A stretch of DNA of 45,561 nucleotides, from assembly GCA_031553195.1 (NCBI GenBank), contig JAVBLV010000002.1:1-45561 (forward strand), read 5' to 3'. Position 1 is the stretch's first letter; each line of letters opens with the position of its first letter. The stretch is from JAVBLV01 sp031553195 (GTDB lineage Bacteria; Bacteroidota; Bacteroidia; Bacteroidales; P3). The position numbers were made by a program, and so were the translations under genes. The notes under the pieces are model-generated. The model had not been told where the DNA came from. It worked only from the letters and a program-made list of their open reading frames with translations, and ran no database searches. Below are positions 8,550 to 17,950 of the stretch, in pieces.

Positions 8550-9951
8550 TTACGATACAATTTTACGATAACAGTCCATAAGAAATGGATAATTGGCTCG
8601 TCTCAAATTGTCATTATTTAGAGCACGGGTAAGGATATAACTATGAGAGATATGCCAGTAACCCTTACGGGTATTGGCCCACTCCCAAGCCTTTCCTTTA
8701 TCTACCCCGCACTTGCATAAATTATTGAAACGAGTCTTCACTTTCTTCCAGCATTTCCAGATACACATCCGAAGTCTGCTTCTGTACCATTCATCCAATG
8801 TTTGAAGTCGTTTCTTCATATCTGCCAGCTTGAAGTATTCAAGCCAACCTTGGATAAATAAGCGAAGTGTACTTTTCCGCTTTTCGTATCCCATGCCATT
8901 GCTACGACCTGTCAATTCCTTTAGTCGGGTTTTGAGTCTATCGTAACTTTTAGGGTGGACACTTAAACGGCATTTGCCTGAGTAAACATAGAAGCTGTAA
9001 CCAAGAAATTTCATTCCTTGTACATATCCGACTCTTGTCTTCTCTTTATTTACACGCAAATAGAGCACTTTTTCAATGAAGCAAATGATACTTTCCTTGG
9101 TTCGTGCAGCGGCTCGTTTACTCTTGCAGAAAATCAAACAGTCATCTGCATAACGAACAAAAGGATGACCTCGACGTTCAAGTTCTTTATCCAACTCGTT
9201 AAGCATAATATTGCTCAACAAGGGACTTAACGGACCGCCTTGAGGTACTCCGGACAGACTTTCTTCAAACTTGTTCTCCACTAAAACACCGGATAGCAGA
9301 TATTTATGGATGAGCGAGATAACCCGACCATCTTTTATCCGTTTGGACAGTAGTTCTATCAGGCGACTATGGTTGACCGTATCAAAGAATTTCTCCAAGT
9401 CCAAGTCAACAACATATCTATATCCTGAGGTAATAATAGTTTGAGATTGCTTCAATGCATCATGGCAACTCCGTTTGGGGCGGAAGCCATAGCTGGTATC
9501 ACTAAACTCTCGCTCGTAGAGGGGAGTTAGTATTTGTGATATGGACTGTTGTACAAAACGGTCTACTACTGTAGGAACACCCAATTGACGTTTCTTTCCG
9601 TCCGTTTTGGGTATTTCTACTCGAAGAACAGGATTAGGACGGTATTTACCTTGTCTGATTGACAACAACAATTCTTCTTTGTTGCGCAATAACCACGGTA
9701 AAAGTGTCTGTCCCCATTCCATCTATTCCTCCGCTACCTCTGTTGGAAACGACTTGTTTATAAGCCTTATTCAGATTGTGAGGGGAAAGGATTTGTTCAA
9801 GTAAATCGTCTTGTGTAAAACGTACTTCCGTGAGGTTGTTCTCAGTTATCCCAATAAAAGTCTGCACTCCACGATAACCTTCGGATTCCGTCCTATTCTT
9901 TTCGTGACAGCTATCACTACGCGTTGATATTTTCTGCATTCGTTCTTTCAT
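8550..9951 (-). pseudogene. ltrA: Group II intron reverse transcriptase/maturase, frameshifted
   Basis: This is the intron-encoded protein, which reverse-transcribes the intron and helps it splice. It starts at 9951 (MKERMQKIST). The first frame carries the RT0 block up to SNRGSGGIDGMGTDT, then leaves the frame. The second frame carries LPWLLRNKEELL, the fingers (YGFRPKRSCHDAL), DLEKFFDTVNH, PQGGPLSP, the catalytic RYADD, and the maturase X domain to the stop at 8550. There is no C-terminal HNH endonuclease domain. The break is at a run of four A on the plus strand (9700-9703); three would restore GTDTLPWLL. With one base removed the frame is exactly 466 codons plus stop, typical for an endonuclease-less intron protein. 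It may be true inactivation, a slippage site or a sequencing error. Confidence 0.9.
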
Positions 9952-10413
9952 CAGGTAACATTCATTGACTTCCCACTTACAATAAGGTTCTGTCCTTCAA
10001 TACTTCGTAAGACTTCCTGCTATACATTTTTTTTTCATGGGCAGGCTTGTATCCGTATCTACTATGGCATCTGCTGACTTCTCACAGCAAGCTTTACTCC
10101 GTGTTTCTGAAAACAGACATCCACACGTCTGTGAGACCTCCCCTGTTAAGACTCTATTCTTTCCATCTTATACCTGCTTGATTTACCATGAACGTTCCAA
10201 ATAGCTATTGGGCTTTGTCTTGTACTGCAGACTTACCCACGTTCTTTGGCCTTATATCAAGTTTCTGTTCGTCAGGTCAGATGTTTGCCGTCGACTTCCT
10301 TCAGATTCCACCTCGCGATGGACACCCTTGTCTTTGGCTGGACGTTTCCCGCTATCAGGGTACGTTAAGGACTTGCTCCTTTTAGAATAGAACCATGCTG
10401 GGCGAACAGTAAA

Positions 10414-10447
10414 GAGGCTGGATTCGAAAGGTTTCGAATCCAGCCTC
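10414..10447. terminator. Terminator hairpin of the 1399-residue surface protein gene
   Basis: A perfect 16-bp stem (GAGGCTGGATTCGAAA at 10414-10429, complement at 10432-10447) has a two-base centre. It lies 28 bases beyond the stop codon of the minus-strand gene at 10476. In that direction the expected U tract is cut to TTTACT and is followed at once by the intron 5' end. On the plus strand TTTT follows, so it could also stop convergent transcription. Confidence 0.8.
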
Positions 10448-10475
10448 TTTTGTAATTAAGTGATTTAACAAAAAT

Positions 10476-13400
10476 CTACTTTTTAATCACTTTCATTATT
10501 TGTCCATTCATTTTCAGAATATATACGCCTGTAGGCAAAGCAGAAATATCAATGGTTTTTACCTTTCCGTCTATAGCATAACGACCTACTAACACTCCGG
10601 ACAAGGTATACATTTCTATCGGACTTTCCTTTTTCAACTGTTGTCCGTTCTCAATCGTCAATAATCCCGTGGTGGGATTCGGATAAACATGTATGTTCTT
10701 TTCGCCTTTGACCAAGTTGATTCCTAAATCATGGACAATTATTTTACAACTATCCTGGAATCCGCCATCTTCAGAGGTTGCGATAACAAAAGTTTCTCCA
10801 TAAGAAATACCCTTAACGGCGCCGGATGTATCGACAGTGGCAATATTCTCATTTCGACTCTGCCAGGTTACTTTTTTATTGGTGGCAGTCGTCGGATTAA
10901 ATATAACTGTAAGCGTCGAGTCTTGATTGATATCTATGGAGATGCCCCTTTCCTTAATGGAAATAGATGTTGCCGGGATAACAGGGTTGTTTACCGTTAC
11001 CGCGCAGGTATCTTTAAATCCGCCGTCGGCAGTAGTGAAAATGATAAGGGTTGTTCCGGGCGCCGATCCATAAATCTTGAAAGCATTGGTAATGCCTCCT
11101 ACCGAAGGGTTGGAGCTGACAGTAGTAATATTCTGATTTGCGGCGTTGGATGGTATTACCGAAGCCGTTACCGGAATAGAATCCCCTACATTAATAGTCA
11201 GACTATGCGTGGACAAGTTGATGCCTGTTACCGGAATTATGGGGTTGCTGCAAATAACGTTTTGCCATTGTAAATACGGTAATGCATTATTTTGTGGGCA
11301 GCTATTCCAAATAGTAGTAAAATTCCAACCCAATGTTTGCTGATAGAGATTCTGTCTGTTTAAATCAACTGTATTTGCTCCGGAACCGTTAATATCCGTT
11401 ACAGCGTCGCTGCTTGGAATTGTATCTCCATTCAACGTCATCCCAGTCCAGGCATAATTATTGGTACATGTTCCATTACTGAATTGTTGCCCGATAATTC
11501 TTCCTTTGGGGTTGTTGCCTGTTGCAGAAATAGAGACATTGGCAGCCACGTTATGACTAATATTACCGGCAAAAAGCAAGCCAACTAATCCTCCAACATA
11601 ACTACTCCCTGTTACGCTTCCCTGGGCATAACAGTTATAAATAGTACTGAATCCGGCATTTTGTCCGACCAATCCTCCAATATAAGATCCTGTTCCATTT
11701 ATAGATACGGATGTATGGCAATTAATAATATTTGTATTTCTGGAAGTAAGCCCGCACAAACCGCCTATATCGCCGGAGCCGTTAATAGTTCCGCTAACAA
11801 AGCAATTGCTGATATTCCCTGCATTGCTTACTCCCGTCAAGCCTCCTAAATCCAATCCTCCTGTAATACTACAGTTTTCAATACCTAATTTTTCAATAAG
11901 GCCGCCGTTAACAAAACCGAATAATCCTACGGAGTCGGCATTCGGACGATTGATCCTTAATCCTTTTATTATATGCCCGTCTCCATAGAGTCTTCCTCCA
12001 AATGAAGAAATAGGCCGCCAGCCATTGGTTTGAATATCATTATTTGTATGGTTATTGATCCAATTGGTAAGATCAATATCGTTTATCAGGCGGTAGCTTT
12101 TATTAGGGTTGTAACGCACAGAATCTAATTGGGTAGGGGTGGCTATTTCTATTATTTCTTCTTTTTCTAAGTTCCATAGATAACTTACAGGGGTATTTTT
12201 AAAGAAATAGAAATAATATTTTTCTCCCTGCTCTCCATCGAAATCGAATGTTTCCGAACAGGCAATGTTTTGAGTTCCTATTTCCACCCTATTATTGCAG
12301 TCATCCCCTTTGTATACGACCACTCTTGCGCCGGACGCGTTAGGATCGCAGGAAGAAATACTATAAAGACTCGTTTCCGCAGGAATAAATGTATAATAAA
12401 GATCTTCGCTAATAGCATGATTAGCTGTATTAGACCCAACAATAGCAGTAGTTGCCGTTTCGCATGTAATGTTGCCGGGATTACTTTCGTAAACCAAATC
12501 CCAGTCGAAGGTATCGCCATTATGATTCCATTCTATCAACACCGTTTCACCCGCATTCAAATAAAAGGCAAGATTGCTTTGCATTCCGCAGAAATCATCG
12601 GAATATCCGATGGGATTCAATACGGAACAGCCTTTGTAAACATACATCAAGGTATTGGAAGTTGTTCTGTTGCAGGAACTCGCACGGTAAACCCCGGTTT
12701 GTGGAGCCACAAATTTCACAGGATAATAATCCAATGCATTTTTGGTATGCGTACCTACGCTAATTGCGTTGGAGGGACACTGGACGGTAACTAAACAACT
12801 ATCCGCAAATCCGCCGTCGGCTGTTGTAAATACTACATAAGAAGAACCGTCTTTTATTCCGCGTAAAAAGGAGTTATTGAATGTCACCGAAGAATCCTGA
12901 GTTTTTACATAAATAGTTCTGATAGTTGCGTTGGCAGGAAGAACGGATAATCCTAAGGATCCCACATAATAGAATTCTCCGGGCTGTATGGTAATGTTCC
13001 TTACGTTGAGACTAATACCGGTAGCCGGAATATTTCCGTTTACCGTAACCAGACAACTATCTTTAAATCCGCCGTCTTGCGTAGTCGCTACAATATATGC
13101 AGAACCGGCGGCGATGGCTGTTACCAATCCATTATTAGCTACCGTAGCAATATTGCTGTCGGAACTTGTCCAGATAACATTTCTATTGTCGGCGTTTCCT
13201 GGAATCACGGTAGCAACCAAGGTTTCGGTATTGGTTGTATCAAGTGAAATGGCATGTTTATTTAAACTAATACCTGTTACGCTTATAGTATTATTTACAT
13301 CAAATGTATGCGAACCTATATTGCCCCACGAGTTATCGTCATACTTTCCGCGAATGTACAAAATATGTTGCCCGTTCGATATGGTATCCAAATTGGCTGT

Positions 13401-14675
13401 AAAATTCAAGGTATCTGAACTTGTAGAAAAAGTTACCTCGGTACCATTACCTGCGCCCGGATCAATGTCGATATAATACTCTACGTATTGCAAATTTGAA
13501 GGCGCTATTCCTGTTTTTACAAACGCATACTTCATTACCTGCGACCAGTTTCCATTTTGATTTTGTGCTCTTGCGTAAAATATGTGCAACCCGTCAGTTA
13601 ATGCATTTACGTTGATATCCATTTCGTAAGATTCATTGCCGGGCGTTATGGCAACAGCGGTTCCTAGACCATAACCGGGGTCGGTATCAATGAAATACTC
13701 CAAATGTCTTAAATTTTGCGAGACCTCGCCTGTTAAAGTTGTCTTTACAAAAGAACGGTTTACGGTTTGCGACCATAAGTCCGATTGGTTCAACGCTCTT
13801 ATGTAAAGCGTATGCAATCCATCGGTTAATGAGGCTGTATTTACATCGAAATCAAATACTTCTTGATCAGGACTTAATGCGACATTCATTCCCAAGCCAT
13901 AACCAGGGTCGGTATCTACAAAATATTCCAAACTTTTCAACTTCCGCGAAGGATTACTTATCACAAAAGCATGCTGCATTACCTGCGACCAAGTGTTGTT
14001 AGGGAAAAATGCCCGAACATAAAGTATATGCGGACCTTCTGTCAATCCATTAGTGGGCAAGGTAAAATTATGGATCCCATCGGCGGCGTTTACATCTATC
14101 GGATTTGCAGAATGTAAACCAGGGTCGATATCTACAAAATACTCCATGTATATTGCCGGTATCCTTTCATGAGGCAACCGCATTTTTACAAAAGAATAAT
14201 GCATTACCTGCGACCAATATCCGTTTTGATTTTGCCCCCGTACATAAAACGTATGCAATCCATCGGTTAAGGAACTTACATTAATGTCGAACGAATAGTT
14301 TTCAATGCCTGTAATTACATCTAACGGGATTCCGTTTCCATAACCAGGGTCAACATCAATAAAATACTCCAAATGCTTCAAATTTTGTGAAGCTTCGTCA
14401 GGCAAAGTAGTCTTAATAAAAGAACGCTGCATAGTTTGCGACCATCCTTTTACACTTTTTGCCCTCACATATAAATTATGCATTCCATCGCTCAAACTGG
14501 TGATAGGGGCAGAAAAATCCGATATAAATTCTCCACTGCCCGCTACAGGCGTTCCGGCAGAAATAGCCCTCCCATATCCCGGATCGGTATCGAAAAAATA
14601 CTCTACCTGCTGCACTTGCGCGTTGGTAAACATAACCCATATTAGCGATATGAATAATGTTATTAATTTTCTCAT
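10476..14675 (-). CDS. Large secreted T9SS cargo protein with DPGYG repeats, Ig-like (Big2) and GLUG domains
   Basis: This 1399-residue protein starts with a signal peptide (MRKLITLFISLIWVMFTNAQ) and ends with a type A T9SS sorting domain (VYPNPTTGLLTIEN ... GVYILKMNGQIMKVIKK, about 1325-1399). It is therefore expected at the cell surface or outside. Residues about 22-455 hold six units of 75-82 residues, each with EYFxDxDPGYG and a later LTDGLHxxYVRxxN...WSQ. Two Big2-like Ig domains follow (VTGISLNKHAISL...; ATGISLNVRNITI...), then two jelly-roll-like segments near 640-850. A GLUG-type region follows (about 900-1090) with repeated GGLxG and IxNCxxxGxxxG, then two further Big2-like domains (about 1150-1310). 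This is an adhesin-like architecture; the ligand is unknown. It is transcribed toward the intron, with its terminator hairpin at 10414-10447. Confidence 0.9.
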   Translation of the reverse strand: MRKLITLFISLIWVMFTNAQVQQVEYFFDTDPGYGRAISAGTPVAGSGEFISDFSAPITSLSDGMHNLYVRAKSVKGWSQTMQRSFIKTTLPDEASQNLKHLEYFIDVDPGYGNGIPLDVITGIENYSFDINVSSLTDGLHTFYVRGQNQNGYWSQVMHYSFVKMRLPHERIPAIYMEYFVDIDPGLHSANPIDVNAADGIHNFTLPTNGLTEGPHILYVRAFFPNNTWSQVMQHAFVISNPSRKLKSLEYFVDTDPGYGLGMNVALSPDQEVFDFDVNTASLTDGLHTLYIRALNQSDLWSQTVNRSFVKTTLTGEVSQNLRHLEYFIDTDPGYGLGTAVAITPGNESYEMDINVNALTDGLHIFYARAQNQNGNWSQVMKYAFVKTGIAPSNLQYVEYYIDIDPGAGNGTEVTFSTSSDTLNFTANLDTISNGQHILYIRGKYDDNSWGNIGSHTFDVNNTISVTGISLNKHAISLDTTNTETLVATVIPGNADNRNVIWTSSDSNIATVANNGLVTAIAAGSAYIVATTQDGGFKDSCLVTVNGNIPATGISLNVRNITIQPGEFYYVGSLGLSVLPANATIRTIYVKTQDSSVTFNNSFLRGIKDGSSYVVFTTADGGFADSCLVTVQCPSNAISVGTHTKNALDYYPVKFVAPQTGVYRASSCNRTTSNTLMYVYKGCSVLNPIGYSDDFCGMQSNLAFYLNAGETVLIEWNHNGDTFDWDLVYESNPGNITCETATTAIVGSNTANHAISEDLYYTFIPAETSLYSISSCDPNASGARVVVYKGDDCNNRVEIGTQNIACSETFDFDGEQGEKYYFYFFKNTPVSYLWNLEKEEIIEIATPTQLDSVRYNPNKSYRLINDIDLTNWINNHTNNDIQTNGWRPISSFGGRLYGDGHIIKGLRINRPNADSVGLFGFVNGGLIEKLGIENCSITGGLDLGGLTGVSNAGNISNCFVSGTINGSGDIGGLCGLTSRNTNIINCHTSVSINGTGSYIGGLVGQNAGFSTIYNCYAQGSVTGSSYVGGLVGLLFAGNISHNVAANVSISATGNNPKGRIIGQQFSNGTCTNNYAWTGMTLNGDTIPSSDAVTDINGSGANTVDLNRQNLYQQTLGWNFTTIWNSCPQNNALPYLQWQNVICSNPIIPVTGINLSTHSLTINVGDSIPVTASVIPSNAANQNITTVSSNPSVGGITNAFKIYGSAPGTTLIIFTTADGGFKDTCAVTVNNPVIPATSISIKERGISIDINQDSTLTVIFNPTTATNKKVTWQSRNENIATVDTSGAVKGISYGETFVIATSEDGGFQDSCKIIVHDLGINLVKGEKNIHVYPNPTTGLLTIENGQQLKKESPIEMYTLSGVLVGRYAIDGKVKTIDISALPTGVYILKMNGQIMKVIKK

Positions 14676-14820
14676 ATATCATGTTATTAATTAATTATAG
14701 ACTATATGAAGTTTCATGAATATCTATCTTTCATATTTGCTTCATACCTATCAGTTTGTGCGTTTAGACTTTTGGTAAACATCTTAGAATCTGTTTACAG
14801 TCTTTTTCACAGTCGCAGTA

Positions 14821-15810
14821 TTAATTATCTGTCTTTATTTTGACGGTAACTCTTAGACCGCTTGCCGACGAAGCCGATGTAGGCGCTATAATTTCATAAA
14901 TATGAGGGATATTTGGCAAACCTGAAAGTACATAAGGAGCCGCTCCGCCAAAAGCGCCTATTTCTCCTCCATTAGGCCCGCTTGTTTTAAGATAAGAACT
15001 TGATGCAAGCTGCCACATCCCATCGGTAGATGTAGAAGCCGTAATGAAATCTGTTGTAATATGTGCATGATTATTAACAATAGTAGATGTGCCATTATCA
15101 GATTGGTTAACAATCTGTTTTACAATGTTATGTTTAATGGCGCTATTCCCATAAATACTAGAAATTGAACCCATAAGAGATGTTCCTACCAAACAAGTAT
15201 TGTATTCAACTGTTGCATTATATTGATAAGATATGGTATTTACAATATTGTTTGTAATGACTGCTCCATCAGCATAATCAGATGTTCCGCCACTGGTATT
15301 TCCTTCTATTTTGTTAACTCTGCATTGAGTGATAACAGTATTTTTAATAACCTGAGAACCTGTAGTATTATTCCCCCAATAGATAGCATTATAAGAGCTA
15401 CTGCCAAAATAACATTTTCGAATTATAATATCATCATTTCCAATATTTAGATAACAATTAAATTGTAATCCTTCGCATACAATCCCTTGTGCTAATAAAT
15501 ACAAATTAGAAGCCGTTGTATGTTTAATAATGGCAGATGCTTGATTTTCCAGTGTATTAGGATTTTCAGAAAGCAGATAACCCGGTCCAATTAGGGTTAC
15601 TTTTTTAGTAACGTTGTTAATCTTGTATTCATAAGCAGATCCTTCTACATAAATAGTATCTCCGGCAAGGACTTGCGTAGAGGCGAGCGCTGTTTCCAAA
15701 TCGTTGAAATCGGCAGAAACCGAGGGAGTGTTATTTACTCTCCATATTTTGGCGGAAGTCGAAAAACCGCACATAGCGGCGACTGTAAGAATTAAGAATA
15801 CTTTTTTCAT
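14821..15810 (-). CDS. Secreted right-handed beta-helix-like protein
   Basis: This 329-residue protein has a signal peptide (MKKVFLILTVAAMCGFSTSA). The start resembles pectate-lyase-like fold proteins of Bacteroidota: a DFNDLETALAS segment followed by AGDTIYVEGSAYEY and VTLIGPGYLL. The body has short repeated turns such as NDDIIIRKCYF, GSQVIKNTVITQCRVN and GAVITNNIVNTI, spaced as in parallel beta-helices (about residues 50-260). The C-terminus (ISAPTSASSASGLRVTVKIKTDN-like) shows no T9SS sorting domain, so it may be periplasmic. No catalytic residues can be assigned. It precedes the giant surface protein gene in the same direction with a 145-bp gap, and the two could be functionally linked. 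Confidence 0.75.
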   Translation of the reverse strand: MKKVFLILTVAAMCGFSTSAKIWRVNNTPSVSADFNDLETALASTQVLAGDTIYVEGSAYEYKINNVTKKVTLIGPGYLLSENPNTLENQASAIIKHTTASNLYLLAQGIVCEGLQFNCYLNIGNDDIIIRKCYFGSSSYNAIYWGNNTTGSQVIKNTVITQCRVNKIEGNTSGGTSDYADGAVITNNIVNTISYQYNATVEYNTCLVGTSLMGSISSIYGNSAIKHNIVKQIVNQSDNGTSTIVNNHAHITTDFITASTSTDGMWQLASSSYLKTSGPNGGEIGAFGGAAPYVLSGLPNIPHIYEIIAPTSASSASGLRVTVKIKTDN

Positions 15811-15956
15811 ATAAATTTGTTTTTGGTTATTGTTATTCGATTTATTTTTATTTGTTTAAATTAATGGCGATTTATTTTTACAAAAACTGTTCTTATAATA
15901 TGGTGTATATCGAACGGACGGACAATTGAGTTTAAGACCTTTAATTAAAGCCATTG

Positions 15957-15988
15957 AGACCCAACAGGTTTCAAAATCTGTTGGGTCT
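15957..15988. terminator. Terminator-like hairpin downstream of the lipoprotein gene
   Basis: AGACCCAACAG at 15957-15967 pairs perfectly with CTGTTGGGTCT at 15978-15988 across a 10-nt loop. It lies 53 bases past the stop of the minus-strand lipoprotein gene (16042). On the minus strand the tail is TCAATGG, not a clean U tract, so termination efficiency is uncertain. Confidence 0.55.
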
Positions 15989-16041
15989 TTGAAGAACAAT
16001 TATTTAGTTTATAATAACTTATTCGATAAATGATTTAAAGA

Positions 16042-16446
16042 TTAGATATTTTTCCTTGCCGTAATTTTCCAAACGCCATCTTTTTTCTCAAACTCATAAG
16101 CTCCGGGCGTTTTTTCTCCGCTGTTATAAATGTAAACAACATCTACATAGGCTTTGTCTCCGTCAATTTTTTCTTCCGAAATCTCAACGTCCTTAAGTCC
16201 GCCCTGTTTGTCCGTATATTCTTTTATGAAGGGGATCATTTCAACAAGTTTTGTTTGTTCCGGCATTTTTTCTTTTTCTTTATCGTCGAGGTATTCGAAG
16301 AATTTTTCAAAATGCTTTTCATAATCGCCTTTTTGATATAAGTTGGATAGTTCGGTAGCCATTCCTTTGGGCGTTTTTCCGCCTCCGCAAGCGCCGATCA
16401 TTATAGCCGTAGCCATCACTAAAATTGTAAAAAAAGTTTTTTTCAT
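16042..16446 (-). CDS. Small lipoprotein, DUF4878-like
   Basis: This 134-residue protein has a lipoprotein signal peptide (MKKTFFTILVMATAIMIGAC) with Cys20 as the probable lipidation site, followed by GGGKTP. It should sit on a membrane facing the periplasm. The mature part is highly charged (EKHFEKFFEYLDDKEKEKMPEQ). It ends with a beta-rich section, KAYVDVVYIYNSGEKTPGAYEFEKKDGVWKI, that fits the NTF2-like DUF4878 pattern: a short helical start, then strands ending in DGxWKI. The function of the family is unknown to me. An exact TAnnTTTG box lies upstream (16551-16558), and a hairpin lies downstream, so it is probably a single-gene unit. Confidence 0.85.
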   Translation of the reverse strand: MKKTFFTILVMATAIMIGACGGGKTPKGMATELSNLYQKGDYEKHFEKFFEYLDDKEKEKMPEQTKLVEMIPFIKEYTDKQGGLKDVEISEEKIDGDKAYVDVVYIYNSGEKTPGAYEFEKKDGVWKITARKNI

Positions 16447-16550
16447 TTAAATTTAGTATTGAATTATTAATTATTAAATTGTTTTGCTATGTTTTCTCCT
16501 AGTATTCGGCCATGTTCTTTATTTCCTTAACCGTTACCGATGCTTTGGTG

Positions 16551-16558
16551 CAAAAGTA
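16551..16558 (-). promoter_or_regulatory. -7 box of the lipoprotein gene
   Basis: On the minus strand the bases read TACTTTTG, an exact TAnnTTTG match, followed by CA as is common. It lies about 105 bases before the ATG, which would leave a long leader. No TTG occurs at the right -33 distance. Confidence 0.45.
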
Positions 16559-16675
16559 GAGAAAATACATTTATATGGCTTATTGAAAAAACAAACTTTC
16601 ATAGTGAATTAACAAATTCTACTATCCAATTTGTCAAAATTTCCGTTTTATAAAATATGACATCTATAAAAAAAG

Positions 16676-16683
16676 TATTTTTG
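16676..16683 (+). promoter_or_regulatory. -7 box of the AraC-type regulator gene
   Basis: TATTTTTG matches TAnnTTTG and lies 29 bases before the ATG at 16713. No clear -33 TTG is visible. Confidence 0.45.
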
Positions 16684-16712
16684 CTATTGGATGTATTATT
16701 TTTAACCGAAAC

Positions 16713-17885
16713 ATGATAGTACAAGATTATTCATTTTTTATTTCTTCCACAGCATTAATTTCGTGCTGCTTTTTTTGCAGTGTTATGTTATGGATAGCAA
16801 GCCGGCATAGTATGGCAAAAAAGACGTTGGCTGTTTCGTTTAGCGTGTCGACGGTATACAATACGTATTTTGTTGTAAAGACGTTGAATACGACCAATTA
16901 CGCGACCGAAATTTTCGATTTTTCTTACGGGCTTTTTTGTTTGTTTTTGGTTTATATCGCTTTTTTGTATTTTCGGACGCTCATGTTACCCCAGCCTCAT
17001 AATAAGCCTATTATATGGCAAATGATTATTTTCTTTGTAGCGTATGGCGCATTATATGGAATTATAACATTGACCTGTCGTCAGACGGTTCATTTATATT
17101 CTATTGAAGCTATAAAAGAATATGCGGAAGCGCCCGTTGTCTGGCTACGGATATGGATTTTCCTGCATTTTATTGTTGCAACTATAGTATTATGCATATT
17201 TACGCTTAGGATGTATAGAAAACACAGGATGCAAATAAGTTCTTTGTTTTCTTATTCGGAAGACATCAATTTGTCATGGTTGCCGTATATATTGGCATCT
17301 TTTATCATAGTGGGCATTGGTACCTCGTTCGATATTTCTCTGCCTCTAAGTGGCATAAAATTAGATATATCGAACTATGCTTACACTGTTTTCAATATGG
17401 CTATAGGTTTTATGGCCGCATTCCAGAAAGATATTTATGGTTCTCAAAATCAGAACGAAGATGTGATGTCTTCTCAAAAAGATTACGAACTTGAAGAACA
17501 GCGCTATGAGAAATCAAATTTTGCTATTTCTTCTATCACCCGTCTTCGGATTAAAAACGAGATGTTAGCGCTGATGGAAGAAGAAAAAATATACCTTAAT
17601 CCTGGATTATGTATTGATTATATGATAAAAAGGTTAGGAGCCAATAGAACCTATTTGTCATTGATTTTTAGGGAAGATTTTGGGAAAAGTTTTATTGAGT
17701 TTGTAAATTTTTACCGGATTGAAGAAGCAAAACGTTTAATTTCTCAAAAGAGTAATTATGCAAGTCTCTCTCAGATTGCTGAAATTGTCGGATTCAAAAG
17801 TATTTCTTCATTCAATACTTTTTTTAAACGTTTTACCGGCCAAACGCCTACCGAATATAGAAAATCTTATGCGGAAAACGAATGA
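16713..17885 (+). CDS. Membrane-bound AraC-family transcriptional regulator
   Basis: This 390-residue protein has an N-terminal half with about six to seven hydrophobic segments (roughly 8-28, 40-58, 68-88, 100-122, 146-168, 193-212, 225-242). A C-terminal AraC-type DNA-binding domain follows (about 280-385). The domain shows both helix-turn-helix units: MIKRLGANRTYLSLIFRED and ASLSQIAEIVGFKSISSFN, ending with FKRFTGQTPTEYRKS. This membrane-sensor plus AraC layout is common in Bacteroidota. The protein presumably senses an envelope signal and binds DNA nearby, but no target site is evident. It diverges from the lipoprotein gene at 16446 and is followed by a foldback repeat element. Confidence 0.9.
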   Translation: MIVQDYSFFISSTALISCCFFCSVMLWIASRHSMAKKTLAVSFSVSTVYNTYFVVKTLNTTNYATEIFDFSYGLFCLFLVYIAFLYFRTLMLPQPHNKPIIWQMIIFFVAYGALYGIITLTCRQTVHLYSIEAIKEYAEAPVVWLRIWIFLHFIVATIVLCIFTLRMYRKHRMQISSLFSYSEDINLSWLPYILASFIIVGIGTSFDISLPLSGIKLDISNYAYTVFNMAIGFMAAFQKDIYGSQNQNEDVMSSQKDYELEEQRYEKSNFAISSITRLRIKNEMLALMEEEKIYLNPGLCIDYMIKRLGANRTYLSLIFREDFGKSFIEFVNFYRIEEAKRLISQKSNYASLSQIAEIVGFKSISSFNTFFKRFTGQTPTEYRKSYAENE

Positions 17886-17950
17886 GGTCGTTTATTTTTT
17901 ATAAAGAATCCACCCTTCGCCTATCTTTTCGAAAGCGATTATTTGCTTTT

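Larger units (their letters stand above)
8453..10407 (-). mobile_element. Group II intron (class C-like), about 1955 bp, probably degenerate
   Basis: Group II introns are self-splicing ribozymes that retrotranspose with the help of an encoded maturase/reverse transcriptase. The 5' end is placed at GTTCGCCCAGCATGG (minus strand from 10407; consensus GTGYG with one change). Domain I sequence such as AAGGGTGTCCATCGCGAGG and GACGAACAGAAAC follows, then the reverse transcriptase in domain IV, domain V at 8509-8542, and domain VI with a long stem ending CCTACTCGAT near 8453. The element lies 3' of a perfect 16-bp terminator stem (10414-10447) and in the same direction as the terminated gene. That is the known target preference of bacterial class C introns. 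The RT frame carries one extra base, and domain V has an apparent two-base bulge, so mobility may be lost. Boundaries are by motif and may be off by a few bases. Confidence 0.88.

Noticed and set aside
10188..10390. Two short plus-strand ORFs of 60-65 residues
   Set aside because: They lie antisense to structured 5' domains of the group II intron and arise from conserved ribozyme sequence.
10731..11273. 180-residue plus-strand ORF
   Set aside because: Antisense shadow of the repeat-rich 1399-residue protein; composition mirrors its codons.
12270..12794. 174-residue plus-strand ORF
   Set aside because: Antisense shadow of the same surface protein gene.
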